A DNA stretch of 64,000 nucleotides from Omphiscola glabra (GCA_964017045.1 OZ024806.1:10183860-10247859); one strand, 5' to 3'; shown: positions 1 through 11,814, counted from the first letter of the stretch. Numbers and translations: made by a program. Notes: generated from the letters alone by a model not told the origin.

Positions 1-759
1 TTTTTAAATTGTAGCAATTTAAAAAGCAATCTATTATATTTATTAATTTTACTTTTAGGAAGGGGGAAATACATTATCAATTTTATTAGGCGCGGTTATT
101 AAATCAGATAAATTTTTGCATTGAATAAATAGACAATTTGAGTTCTGAGGTCATTTGCGTTATTATTTAGAACAAATTAATTTTACTTTTATTACGCAAT
201 ATTTGGAACGTACTTAAAAAATGCACTTCAATCAACAGATGTTTTGGTTTCCCCGATAAATGTGATTACAGTGTAATTCTTTGATTATAATTTGTTTTAT
301 TAATTTTCATAACTTTCAACCACATATAAAATGTTTAAAATAGTTCCTTAGTTGTTACTCCAGATTTATTTGTAATTAATATTATTAATACTTAAAATTG
401 TATTAAAATTAAAGCGAATATACAATATATTTTTCGCATTACCATTGATTCGAGTTCCTTAAAATAATAGAAGAAAACTATGATTGTTTTAAAAAATGGG
501 AACGTATTTAAATCGTATCTGTTCTTTGTGAGTTACGGTCAGCATAGATCATTCTTATATAATAGATGTATTACTACATCATTGCTATTCAAAATCACAA
601 CACATTTACAAAGCTATATCCGATTCTAAAATACGTCACAAAATTCAAGCTTATTAATAAAAACAACAAAAATACTCTCTACACTAAACATGCAAAAACG
701 TGTTTTCTCTGCTCTTGCTACACAAATTGATGTCTGTTGGCATTTGTTCAAGGGCGGTT
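1..759. other. AT-rich sequence, no gene seen
   Basis: This stretch is strongly AT-rich with many short A and T runs. No long reading frame, RNA gene or tandem repeat was recognised. It grades into the 170-bp satellite that follows. Confidence 0.5.
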
Positions 760-2665
760 GAGTTGATAGCTCCGTTTGAAATTATTTTGATAAAGTTTGT
801 TAAAGAAAAAAAAACGAATTTAAGGACATCGGCCCATGCGAAATATTGTAAAATGTTGTTCTAATTTAGAAACATTTGCGGGAGCGCGCATATCAATTCA
901 CCAAAGTTTTTATCTCAATCGGATGAACGGTATAGGAATGCATACGATAATTATATAGATAATAAATGGTGGAAAACGAATTAAGGCCCCCGGCCACAAA
1001 CGGAATATTGTAGAATTGTTGTATTACTTCAGAAACCTACTTATTATATCACAAAATTAAAAAAAGAGAAACATATTACTGAAGTTGTATCGCATTCAGA
1101 TAAATGGTATAGGAGTGCATACGGATATTATTTTTTACAAAGCTCATATAAGAAAAATAACGATTTTGGGGCCAACGGCCAAAAACGGATTATTTTAAAA
1201 GTGTTGTAACTACTTCAGAAACCTAATTACTATGTGACACACACAATTTAATGTCGCTATTTGTATTTTATTAAAAATCTATCCATCCACACATTAGCTC
1301 TGTTTGAAATTGTATTTGTATAGCTCATATAGGAAAAATAGAACATAGGGCCCCTGGCTCAAAAAAAATATATTTTAAACGGTTGTAATAACTTGAAAAG
1401 CTTTGCGGACTTGGGTAAAACATTTTACTAAAATGTTTTATCGCATTCAGATAAATGATATAGGAGCGCATACAGAAATTATTTTGTACAAAGCTCATAT
1501 AAGAAAAAAAAAGAATTTGGGAACAACGGCCGAAAACGGAATATTTTAAAAGTATTGTAATTACTCAATAACATGGGCGACCTTATGGACAACCTTTCAA
1601 CAAAGTTTTGTTGCAATCGCATGAATGGTGTAGGAGCGCATACGGTTTGAAATTATATTTATATAGCTCATATTGGAAAAATAGAACATGGGGCCCCTGG
1701 CTCAAAACAGAATATTTTAAACGGTTGTAATAATTGGAAAAGCTTTGCGGGCGTGGGAAAAACATCTAACTAAAGTTTTATCGCATTCGGAAGAATGGTA
1801 TAGGAGCGCATACCGAAATTATTTTGTACAAAGCTCATATAAGAAAAAAAAGAATTTGGGGCCAACAGCTGAAAACGGAATATTTTAAAAGTATTGTAAT
1901 TACTCACTAACATGCGCGACTTTATGGACAACCTTTCAAAAAAGTTTTGTTGCAATCACATGAATGGTGTAGGAGCGCATACGGTTTGAAATTATATTTA
2001 AATAGCTCTTATAAGAAAAAACGAACATGGGGCCCCTGGCTCAAAACGGAATATTTTAAAATGGTTGTAATAATTTAGAAACCTTTGTGGGCATGATCGC
2101 AACCTCTCGTCAAAGTTTTAGCGTATTCGAATAAATGGTGTAGGAGCGCAGACGAAACCTATAGTTTACAAAGCTCATGTAAGAAAAAAAAGAATTTTGG
2201 GGCCAACGGCCAAAACAAAATATTTTAAAAGTGTTATAATGACTCTGTAAAATGCGCGAGCTTGTAGAATACAACTCTCTAATGTTTTGTCGCAATCGCA
2301 TGAATGGTGTAGGAGCGCATACGGTTTGAAACTATATTTATATAGCTCATATAAGAAAAAACGAACACGGGGCCCCTGGCTCAAAACGGAATATTTTAAA
2401 ACGTTTATAATTATCTCCAAACCTTTGTGGGCGTGCTTGTAACATTTTACCCAAGATTTAGCGCATTCAGACGAATGGCGTAGGAGCGCAGAGGGAAATA
2501 TTTTTTTACAAAGCTCGTATAAGAAAAAAAACGAATGAAGGGCCAACGGCCGAAAACGAAATAATTGAAAAGTTTTTTAATGTCGCAGTTAAATGCCCAG
2601 GTAGGTGGCCAACAACTCACCAAAGTTTTGTTGCAATCGCATGAATGGTGTGGGAGCGCATATGA
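760..2665. repeat. ~170-bp satellite in alternating A/B monomers
   Basis: About eleven diverged units recur at 164-180 bp spacing, judged from the repeated phrase 'agctcatataagaaaaa' near 1142, 1322, 1491, 1667, 1831, 2005, 2172, 2343 and 2512. Two monomer types alternate. One carries 'gggccaacggcc' after the A-run; the other carries 'ggggcccctggctc'. The true repeat is therefore a dimer of about 340 bp. The short minus-strand frames here are the satellite read in translation and are not genes. Units at the left edge are the most diverged. Confidence 0.85.
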
Positions 2666-2670
2666 GACAA

Positions 2671-2690
2671 ACATACATACATACATACAT
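2671..2690. repeat. (ACAT)n microsatellite
   Basis: Five perfect tetranucleotide repeats lie between the last satellite monomer and the LINE fragment. Confidence 0.9.
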
Positions 2691-2744
2691 TCATTTTTAT
2701 ATATATAGATATATAAAAACAAAACGCACTTAGAAAGAATTCCA

Positions 2745-3325
2745 AATGACAGAGGGGTGAAGAGGGTGCATCACCAAAACCCCAGAGGAGTGAAGAGGGT
2801 GCGTCACCAATACCCCAGAGGAGTGAAGAGGGTGCAACACCAATACCCCAGAGGAGTGAAGAGGGTTCGTCACCAATTACCCAGAGGAGTGAAGAGGGTG
2901 CATCACCAATACCCCAGAGCAGTGAAGAGGGTTCATCACCAAGTCCCCAGAGGAGTGAAGAGGGTGCATCACCAATACCCCAGAGGAGTGAAGAGGGTTC
3001 ATCACCAAGTCACCAGAGGAGTGAAGAGAGTGCATCACCAATACCCCAGAGGAGTGAAGAGGGTGCAACACCAATACCCCAGAGGGATGAAGAGGGTTCA
3101 TCACCAATTCCCCAGAGGAGTGAAGAGAGTGCATCACCAATACCCCAGAGGAGTGAAGATGGTGCAACCCCAATACCCTAGAGGAGTGAAGAGGTTTCAT
3201 CACCAATTCCCCTGAGGAGTGAAGAGGGTTCATCACCAATTCCCCAGAGGAGTGAAGAGGGTGCATCACCAATTCCCCAGAGGAGTGAAGAGGGTGCACA
3301 TCACAATACCCCAGAGGAAAACGGC
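2745..3325 (+). repeat. 33-bp minisatellite derived from LINE ORF2
   Basis: About 18 units of 33 bp contain GAGGAGTGAAGAGGGTGCAT and a CACCAATACCCCA part. Because 33 is divisible by 3, both strands stay open and give repetitive frames (KRVHHQYPRGV-like units). The same 33 bp occurs once in the related LINE copy near 26275-26310, so this is amplified retrotransposon sequence and the open frames are by-products. Confidence 0.9.
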
Positions 3326-3444
3326 TCAAGGGCAGACCTAGGCCTTAGGATTATATGGATGGATGATGTGGAAAAAAGGGTCTAAAACAACTGGGAATCC
3401 AAGCATGGAAAAGAAAAGCATTAGTCTGATCAGTTAGGTCTGAG

Positions 3445-4487
3445 TGGAAGGAAGTGGTGAGGCAGGCCAAAGCCCTACATGGGCTGTAGCGCCACAGGGA
3501 TGGATGGTCTGAGTGGAGGGAATTAGTGAGGCAGGCCAAAGCCCTACATGGGCTGTAGCGACACAGGGATGGATGGTCTGAGTGGAAGGAAGTAGTGAGG
3601 CAGGCCAAAGCCCTACATGGGCTGTAGCGACACAGGGATGGATGGTCTGAGTGGAAGGAAGTAGTGAGGCAGGCCAAAGCCCTACATGGGCTGTAGCGAC
3701 ACAGGGATGGATGGTCTGAGTGGAGGGAAGTAGTGAGGCAGGCCAAAGCCCTACATGGGCTGTAGCGACACAGAGATGGATGGAAGGTCTGAGTGGAAGG
3801 AAGTGGTGAGGCAGGCCAAAGCCCTACATGGGCTGTAGCGACACAGGGATGGATGGTCTGAGTGGAAGGAAGTGGTGAGGCAGGCCAAAGCCCTACATGG
3901 GCTGTAGCGACACAGGGATGGATGGTCTGAGTGGAAGGAAGTAGTGAGGCAGGCCAAAGCCCTACATGGGCTGTAGCGATACAGGGATGGATGGTCTGAG
4001 TGGAGGGAAGTGGTGAGGCAGGCCAAAGCCCTACATGGGCTGTAGCGACACAGGGATGGATGGTCTGAGTGGAGGGAAGTGGTGAGGCAGGCCAAAGCCC
4101 TACATGGGCTGTAGCGACACAGGGATGGATGGTCTGAGTGGAGGGAAGTAGTGAGGCAGGCCAAAGCCCTACATGGGCTGTAGCGACACAGGGATGGATG
4201 GTCTGAGTGGAGGGAAGTAGTGAGGCAGGCCAAAGCCCTACATGGGCTGTAGCGCCACAGGGATGGATGGAAGGTCTGAGTGGAAGGAAGTAGTGAGGCA
4301 GGCCAAAGCCCTACATGGGCTGTAGCGACACAGAGATGGATGGAAGGTCTGAGTGGAAGGAAGTAGTGAGGCAGGCCAAAGCCCTACATGGGCTGTAGCG
4401 CCACAGGGATGGATGGTCTGAGTGGAGGGAAGTAGTGAGGCAGGCCAAAGCCCTACATGGGCTGTAGCGCCACAGGGATGGATGGAT
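3445..4487 (+). repeat. ~68-bp minisatellite derived from the LINE 3' terminus
   Basis: Fifteen units contain GGCAGGCCAAAGCCCTACAT, then GGGCTGTAGCG, ACAGGGATGGATGG and TCTGAGTGGA(A/G)GGAAGT. Read as LINE coding sequence, each unit ends in the last ORF2 residues QAKALHGL plus the stop and the short UTR. A few units carry an extra 'ATGGAAGG' (near 3780, 4268 and 4338). Neighbouring units are nearly identical, which implies recent homogenisation. Confidence 0.9.
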
Positions 4488-5855
4488 ATAAACAAAACAA
4501 CAAACACATATCTTTCTGGTGCAATCTTAATTTGAAGGGGAAAAAATATTATAAATTGTAATTCAACTGAGAAATGGCTGGATGTCTACCGATTATGAAT
4601 ATACAATTCTTATGTTGACGAAATTTGAATTTTCATGAAGGCCTCTAAATCTGCTCTCCACTTTGTATTCTACTTCTATACAGTTATTGGTATGCAATTT
4701 AAAAAAAAAGAAAAGATTCCTGCAGTTTAAAAAAGAAAAATTATATTTTTAAAAAATGGTTTATTCCCCATGGCCTAGCCATGTTCATTTTCATTTATTG
4801 AAAAACCAATCGTCTGGCTTATTGAGTTTCCATTCCATGTTTTTAATGTATTCGATTCGAAAACTGCCTTGTTCGTAGGCCATTTTACTTGACAACATTG
4901 ATGCGTGTCGTTGGCAAACAATTTCTAGTATTTCTGGTATGGTCACATGATATGGTTAGCGCCTACTGCCGGACACAAGTCTTAATCCACCCTCTCTCTC
5001 AGCTTTCTCCCGACAACACCAAGTATTCGTGTGTATCTTGTTAAGGCACAGCTTCATCTGATCACGCCTTAAATGAAAATCGATGATAAGCCACTGAAAC
5101 TGAAGTAAATGGCGCACACTAACAATATTTTGTGTATTTTGTTGTTGTCTTTACGTTATTTTAAAAAAAAAAGCAAAACTCATTTCTCCTCCCATCGTGT
5201 TTTCAAGAAACAGTGGTACACAGCACCTCCCCCCCCTCTCCCCACGGCAGCCCCGCCGTGTTTGACACGAGATATTAGGGGCTGGGGGATTTGAGGTGGA
5301 AACGGAGTTTTTGAGCAGAGAAGGAGGTCACACAAACAAAAACTGATTCTCGATGACTCATCCTTCTTAACGAGCGTAGAAAAATGTGTTGATTCAAGAA
5401 GGGATGGGGTTAGGGAAGGGGAGGGTGAAGAGTAGAGAACAGATTTTGAGAGACAAACCTGGGAGGGTGGGGGTGGTTCTCTAAGGAGTTGTGTGGGTAG
5501 AGTGGGATTAAAAATTCTGAGGGTTCACGTTCTGGGGTGGGGAAAAAAGGGGGGGGGGAGGGTGTTCAGGCGTGTGGATAGCCCCGTCGGTTGAGACAGA
5601 GATGGCATGGGTACGTTAAGATGATATCATTGCATTGCACGATTCAGGCTACTGAGTTGAAAGGCACTGACAGAATTGTGTCTAGGTCGTTATTGGTTAT
5701 AAGTTGAGTAGAAAAAATGTGACTTGGCAGAAGTTGGCGCTGAAAAAGTCAAAATGTGTGTGTGTGTGGGGGGGTGCAGTATTTTTATACCAAACCCCTT
5801 TACGAATTCATTTCGTACATCCGGACACCAGAATACAACTCCAGCTTTCAGTACC
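4488..5855. other. Intergenic, no gene seen; homopolymer and G-rich tracts
   Basis: Mixed AT-rich sequence becomes G-rich after about 5270, with a long G run near 5550. Short open frames at 5109-5294 and 5704-5901 lack recognisable domains and look like chance. Confidence 0.4.
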
Positions 5856-5863
5856 TCTTAACT

Positions 5864-6047
5864 CAGTGGTTCTCAACCTTTCTGATGCCGCGACCCTTTA
5901 ATACAGCTCCTCATGTTGTGGCGACCCCCAACCACAAAATTATATTCGTTGCCACTTCATAACTGTAGAGTATATGTGTTTTCCGGTTGCCTTAGGCGAC
6001 CCCTGGGAAAGGGTCATTCGACCCACAAGTGGGTCGCGACCCACAGG
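5864..6047. mobile_element. SPIN/URR1-like hAT MITE, copy A
   Basis: The element starts with CAGTGGTTCTCAACC and carries the hallmark interior of this family: 'gcgaccctttaata', 'ctcatgttgtggcgaccccc', 'cacttcataactgt', 'tatgtgttttccg', 'aggcgacccctgggaaaggg', 'gtgggtcgcgacccacagg'. It matches copies at 32706-32903 and 36622-36836. The 8 bp before it (TCTTAACT) nearly repeat at its end (GCTTAACT), fitting the nnnTAnnn duplication of Buster-type hATs. The last ~14 bp of the terminal repeat (TTGAGAACC...) are missing at the 3' end. Confidence 0.8.
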
Positions 6048-6929
6048 CTTAACTTAACGTATTCGGTTGGAAAAAAAAGTGTGTGGGGGGGGGGGGCGCC
6101 CTCTCAGCTTTAAAAAGCTCAGCACCCTAACATATAACCCGTGTTATCACCCTTCCCTAAACATTGAAACAAATTTTTAAAAAGAAAAAAAACATCGTTT
6201 AAAATTTTCGACTGCTTTGTGCTGTCGGTCACATCTTTGTCATATATTGTATGATTGCAGACTCATAAGGAAGTCTTAGCAAAATAAGATGTGAATCCGT
6301 TACGTAAAGAAGTTTGTCTATATAAGTGATTGATTTCCGCTCCCCCCCCCCCCCCCCCCCCCAACCAGCCTCCCAGGTCGACGAGAGTTTGGCTGTAGAG
6401 TTGTTTTTTTTTTTAATCGATATTGACATGAGTTGCCGTCCTTTGTTTTGTTTTCACACACGACCCCCCTCGGGGGGGGGGGGGGGCGATGGGATGAGCA
6501 CGCTTTAAATGGGGTTATGGGTTTGAATAAATATGTCGTAAGCTCGGAGATGAGCGGTTCTAAAACTAGCTGTTATTGGGTTAATGATTTAACGATTCGT
6601 CAGAAAATATGTATCGGGGGCGCACCAAATCTGCTCATCTTTAAGAGTGTATTTAAAATGTTGCCGGTAGTATTACGTTTGTAGGAAAAAGTCACAGGAA
6701 AAAAGGAAAAAAAATTCACAGGAAAAAGTCACACCAGTGTTACAAAGGTGAGACAGGGCCGACCGCCTCGTAAACCGCATCAAGGAGAATTTGTCTCCTC
6801 GTTTCAAAATACTTTCATAGCAGGTGCTACTAAATAAATAAATTAAGTCATTTTAACTATTTCTTTGTCATGTGACATTTTGTAATTCTTTTTTTCTAAA
6901 TTTCTTATTGTGTAATTAAATTATTGTGC
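6048..6929. other. Intergenic, homopolymer-rich, no gene seen
   Basis: The stretch contains long C runs near 6343-6361 and G runs near 6474-6486. Short open frames at 6229-6684 are crossed by these runs and carry no domain. Confidence 0.4.
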
Positions 6930-6934
6930 AGCAC

Positions 6935-7130
6935 AAGAGGGATATGGCCTTCTTCCATAGGGATATGACCTTCTTCCTCGGGGATATGGGCAATATGGCT
7001 TACTTCTTTGGGGATATGGCCTGCTTCTTTAGGGATTTGGCCTGTTTCCTTTGGGATAGGGCTTACTTCTTTGGGGATATGGCCTGCTTCTTTTTGGGAT
7101 GTGGCCTGTTTCCTTAGGGATAATGGCCTG
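6935..7130. repeat. ~21-bp minisatellite
   Basis: About nine imperfect units of 'ggggatatggcctgcttcttt' type. The period is divisible by 3, so both strands stay open; this accounts for the short frames at 6905-7205. Confidence 0.8.
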
Positions 7131-7159
7131 CTCCTACCACACACAGACATACCTGATCG

Positions 7160-7430
7160 TTTTTCTTCTCCTTCTTTTCCATGCTTGGATTCGCAACGGC
7201 TGTAGGTCTAACTGCCTCCACGTCATCTATCACACAAGCCAATACCGTTGAGACATTTGCCTTTTGGGATTGTTGTGATACTCCAAATTCGCGCCTCTAG
7301 AATTCCGGATAAGCACACCCAGTCCTTTTAGTACTACTGTGTGTGTGGGGGGGGGGAGGGGGCGGATTATGTGACATACAATTCCTGCTTGGTTTGTGTT
7401 CTCAAGCAGAGGTTCATGGAGGAAGATGAA
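7160..7430 (-). mobile_element. Decayed fragment of the same RTE-like LINE
   Basis: Two blocks match the copy at 25975-26712: 'tccatgcttggattc..a..gctgtag.tct' near 7178-7210 with 'atctatcacacaagcc' after it, and 'acatacaattcctg.ttggtt.gt.ttctc' near 7355-7403. Order and orientation agree with a minus-strand ORF2 tail. The sequence between the blocks has diverged or been replaced, including a G run near 7350. Confidence 0.55.
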
Positions 7431-8161
7431 AAGTTGATCGGAGGAGGCTGTTGCAGTCTGCTTCCGTTAGTCTAGGGTTAACGAATATCCTCTGTCACGC
7501 CAAGGTTCACAATAAAGAACAAAACAACAGTGCCCAATGAAGATACAATAATAATACTTTATTTACATGATCTAATCGCAGCCAATGTCAATTCATCAAT
7601 GGAGATAATAATAACTGTATAACTCTCTTCTCTCTAACTACTCTTGACTCTACACTACTCTAACGATCTACTGTGGACTCCTCTCTCGACTAACTCCTTG
7701 GCTCTACTACTCGCTCTTAACTATCCAGCTCACAACTTTTATCCCCTCCGTCTGTCCACCCCCCCCCCCACCCAGCTACACTAATTGCTCAACACGAACC
7801 AATTTCACCTCTGACCTCACAATCTTACGCTAACAAAACATCTCACAGTCGCCGTGTCGCCAGACCAGAATTCATTAACGATCCAGGTCGTAACAGAGGC
7901 TGATGTTTTGTTGCGCCTTTTAAGAAAATTGCACTCATCTCGAAAGACCCATAAACTGTAGGCGGTGTGGTCCACGTTTGTGGAGTAGAAATGTCTCTGA
8001 GCCCTTTCGCCATTTTAAACAGCAATATTTAGTGCCGATAGAATTGTTGTGGCATGGGCACGGCAAATCCTAGCGGGTTCCAGAAGAGACCCGGGGGGAA
8101 GGGGGGGTGTGTGGCGGGGCTCGCATATTTGAGGGGCGAAGACTTGTGATGTTGAATTTGT
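7431..8161. other. Intergenic, possible decayed retroelement end
   Basis: Near 7490-7570 the minus strand carries AATAAAG signals around 'gtatcttcattgggcactg', and 7600-7740 is a run of CTCT/ACTC motifs. It resembles an LTR or transcript 3' end but no paired LTR or coding domain was found, so no gene is called. Confidence 0.25.
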
Positions 8162-8165
8162 TTAA

Positions 8166-10932
8166 GGGGAGGTGCGGGTGAGAAATGGACGAAAATGTCA
8201 AATTTTGAAAAAAAAAATATTATTGTTTATTTGGTTTTATTAACCATTTCTTTATTGAAATTGTATATTTGTTTTTACAAAAGTAAGTTGTAAAGTATAA
8301 TAAATTACAATTTTCCTGACCCTATCAATCAGAAAAATGTCAAAATTGTCCGATTGTTTAGTGTTTTTACCGCTTTGTTATGATTATTTCGAACCGCCCA
8401 ATCCCAACGTATTTGGTATGGTTGGAAAGTTGGTGATTTCCGGTTTTAGATAAACTCAACGTTTCGTCACAAAGAAAATTACGAAAGCAACCGAAGCATT
8501 CAATCGGCGATAAAATCTCGCAAAATTGGGTATTTTCCTGACATTCTTCGTGTATCACGTGATCTAGCTCTGACCTTTGATTAAAATAACCATTTTGATT
8601 GGTCCCTGTGTAGGAACTCAGTTTGTAATAAATACTTCCGGTATAAACAAATCGTTGCTAATTTCGTGAGGCCTAGCAATGTCGATGGTCATTTGTCGCA
8701 AATAAAAACATTTGAGGAGGTAAAAAAAACACTAAATAAGTAAATAACCAAACAAAATGATTTGGCTGTGATTAATTGCCATGAAAAACACAATTAATTA
8801 TACTTCTTCTATTTCGGAGAAGACTAAGACTGAGTACACTAAGCTACTAAACTAAACTAAACGTCTAAAGAGTCCTAGTACTAGTCCTACTCGGATCGTA
8901 GTCACTTCAAGCACCTCTACGCTACTTCACTAGCAGGAAGAAGATAGAAAATGCCATCCCAATAAATTCAATAATAATGGTAAGTCGTTTTGTCACTTAG
9001 ATTCAATTTTAATATACGCTTTCAATTAGTCCTAAGGCTAAGCGTATACTCACTATTTTACAATGTATGAACAAGGCTTATACTACTTATACTTTTATTA
9101 TTTTTAGAACACTGTTACTGTTAGCTTCGTGATAGTTACAGTAGACTAATAAACAATTTATTAATTTAGTAAATGTGATATTTGAACTACATTGTACTAT
9201 ATTTATAGTATAGCTATTGACTATTGATATAATATAATAGTAATATTTTACATTTCTTATTTTCTTATCGCGTCACACACATGAACATGACATTTTGTTT
9301 TATTTTATTCTGAAGCCCTAAAACATTCTAACAAAATTTGCTTGAAATACTTGTCAACAAGTACGACCTATCATTCACTAATGTCCTTAGCCTTATATTT
9401 TATTGTTGAGAAGCTTTTAATAAAAAAATATCTAACTACAAGTTTATTGTTTTCAGGAATGATTGAGGAGACGCGCAATGAGTTTGCGGATCTCAATGAA
9501 ATACAACATGCATTATATTTGCTGTTGATAAACTACACTGATCTGTTGTGTCTTGGCCCATTTAGCCCAAATGACAATTTCTACATGAAAAAAGAAAGAG
9601 TGCCCTAAGTATGTGTTCCATTTGTTACAGATTCCTCGTCGCAACATACTTTCGATACATCGAAATAATAGTAAACTCAGGCAGAGGATGCAAGAGAAGA
9701 CTAACACAGATTAATTCACAAGGCTCAAGATATGTTATTCAAGGACAAAAAGAATAAGACTGCAGTTGAAAGGAACACATCAATAATAACCTTGTTTCAA
9801 CATTGTATCTCTATGCAATGTGATTTGCAACATGATTAGTGTTAAAATTTGACACAGTAACTAATAAGTTTTTTTCAATGGAGTGATCACTCATGAGTTT
9901 TCTGGCTCACATAAAAAAACTGTTAATAAGCTGTTGAGAAAATACCTGTTGCAACTCAAGTGATTCAAAAGTTGTGTAGAATTCAGAAATTTTTTCGAAT
10001 GTCAATATTCATTCCGTCGTTTGAACTTACAGAACTTACAATTTTTCTACAAGACCAAGAGGTTCATTTTCAGGATACATTGACAATGCCAAATAACTAT
10101 TTGGAAAGTGCATTTTCACATAACTTAATTTTATGGTTTTGAAGACTTTTATAAAGCTGAAATTCTTCAAAATTAGCAAATTATTATTTTTTTGACAAAA
10201 ACAGAATAATAGATAATAATACATCAATCGCAGGGAAAAGTTGAGTGGTCAGGAAAAAAAGACAAAACAACCTGGAAAAGGATAATAAATGTCCACAATA
10301 GGCTAATAAAAAGTTTTCAGTCCAATCTGAATATAAATATTATATTTTTCATTGATATTTTCATTGTTTTTGTCGTTTTTCTTCGTTATTTCAGTTTTCT
10401 CGTTATTTCAGTTTTCTCGTTTTCAATATTTTTGGTCACCAATATTCCTATAACTTTTTTATTTATTATCCAAACCTCACCAAATTTTCACAGTATGTTT
10501 ATAGACCAATATTAAACATTTGAATAACCTAGAATTAAGATAACTGTCTTAGAAAAGGAAATATTTCAAAAATAATTCACCCACACCCCAATTTTTTGAA
10601 AAAAAATGGGGGCACAATTTGTGACCCTGTTGATTTATAACAAGTTATTACATCAAAAAGTCCTGTTATACAAAGATTTATTATAGGTTAAATAATCTAT
10701 GTTTAAAATCTGATAGCAATAACTTAATATTTGTAAAAGCCTTAGTGTTTTGAAAAACACTAACAAAATTGAAATTGCGGAGGTTTTTATGGGTTACAAA
10801 GGCAACCAATGGAAATTTTTTTTTTTAAAAAACCTGTTTTCTACCTCATTTACAATACCCAATATGGTGTAGATAAAAAAATTCCCATACGAAGCTAAAC
10901 AAAAATTTTAGATTTTTCACCCACACCTCCCC
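8166..10932. mobile_element. 2.8-kb DNA transposon with TTAA target duplications
   Basis: Terminal inverted repeats of about 21 bp, GGGGAGGTGCGGGTGAGAAAT on the left and its near reverse complement ending CACCCACACCTCCCC on the right, match at 19 of 21 positions and are each flanked by TTAA. TTAA duplications are known for piggyBac, Kolobok and Sola3 elements; the ends do not settle which. A further copy of the terminal motif (TTCACCCACACCCC) lies inside at 10577-10590. The interior is AT-rich with only short frames, so the copy is non-autonomous or decayed. A donor-like ATG|GTAAGTCG near 8979 and an acceptor TGTTTTCAG near 9456 precede a 49-codon open stretch from 9459. Confidence 0.6.
9459..9608 (+). 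CDS. Possible short coding exon inside the TTAA transposon
   Basis: An acceptor-like tract TTGTTTTCAG is followed by an ATG and 49 codons (MIEETRNEFADLNEIQHALY...) ending in TAA. An upstream donor GTAAGTCG lies near 8981. No domain was recognised. It could be a remnant of the element's own gene or a chance frame. The larger frame reaching back to 9342 would read through the putative intron. Confidence 0.2.
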   Translation: MIEETRNEFADLNEIQHALYLLLINYTDLLCLGPFSPNDNFYMKKERVP

Positions 10933-11814
10933 TTAAATAAACTATTTTGGCTAATGCTGAGAAATTTCACCATGACGTCATTTGCGTGTTTTGTCCCTGG
11001 TTCCGATAGGGTCAAAGCCCTGGTTCCGATAGGATCAAAACCCAGGTTGTGATAAGTTTAGGGTTCAGTTTAGGTTTAGGGATAAATTTAGGACATAAAT
11101 TCGCGGGTCGCGGCAACCAAGATGGCGGCACGCGGTGATATCTCTTCGCATTTACCACTATTTTAAATTACATTAAAGTGGCCGGAGGAGGGGGTTGCTA
11201 CAAATTCACACACAAAAAAAAAAACAAACCAACAACTCCTGTCCCCACCCCAAATGCACGCTGTTACATAATTTCTACCTTGTTTACATGTGTACTTAAA
11301 CTTCGTGAAACTAACACTAGCATCATTCGTGTCAAACGACAAGGTCACGGTCGACCTTCACTTGAATAGGCTGCTGGCGTCGGGCGTACTCCGTGGTGTG
11401 GGAAGCGGGGTGGAGGTGGTGGGGGCGTTGATGTCAACTCATCACAGTGGTATTCGTGGAAATTAACGTTAACTTTTTTTTAAGTTAGAGGAGCTGAGAA
11501 CCGTATGAAGACTATGGTAATGTTACTTTGGGACATAAGGTGTGAATGTTAAAATCAGGTCAGCCTTACTAATCAGTATTCATAAGAAGTACCAGTACAT
11601 ACTTAAATATATATACCTTTGTGGAGGGTGTTCAAAGGTAGGGTTGGCGCAGAAAGGACACACTGATTGGCCAACCCTTGAGCTTCATATCAGTGTGCAG
11701 ACTCTTAAGTGAATACGAATTAGCAACGGATATCGTAAGCGACATAGACTATAGTTTTTGAGAGTTATTTATGATATACATTTAATTGAATGGTGTATTG
11801 CGTTTGGGAACTAT
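10933..11814. other. Intergenic, no gene seen
   Basis: It contains a short direct repeat (GGTTCCGATAGG, near 11000 and 11022) and an A-run near 11210. Minus-strand and plus-strand short frames at 11163-11369 have no domain. Confidence 0.35.
11119..11129 (+). promoter_or_regulatory. AAGATGGCGGC motif (YY1-like)
   Basis: The 11-mer equals the well-known metazoan YY1-type promoter element, which often overlaps a start codon near transcription starts. Here the ATG opens only a 14-codon frame. No downstream gene was identified, so this is a motif match only. Confidence 0.25.

Larger units (their letters stand above)
2724..4487 (+). mobile_element. Non-LTR retrotransposon 3' end (RTE-like endonuclease-RT type), internally expanded
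   Basis: This is the 3' end of a LINE ORF2 on the plus strand. Its order matches the reverse complement of the copy at 25975-26712: 'cttagaaagaat', then the GTGAAGAGGGTGCATCACCAA segment, then 'gctcaa.ggcagacc', then 'tggatggatgatgtgg', then a tail encoding VVRQAKALHGL followed by a stop. Frame breaks occur around 3370-3430, so it is dead. Two segments of the element have become tandem arrays (2745-3325 and 3445-4485), lengthening an end of roughly 300 bp to about 1.76 kb. The clade is uncertain; the very short 3' UTR ending in TGGATGG repeats suggests RTE. Confidence 0.75.

Noticed and set aside
2757..4507. Repetitive frames on both strands (KRVHHQYPRGV, LACLTTSLHSDHPSL)
   Set aside because: They are amplified LINE 3'-end sequence; the period divisible by 3 or long stop-free units explains the open frames.
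7490..7760. Possible LTR or transcript 3' end on the minus strand
   Set aside because: AATAAA and a CTCT-rich stretch only; no second LTR, convincing primer-binding site or coding part.
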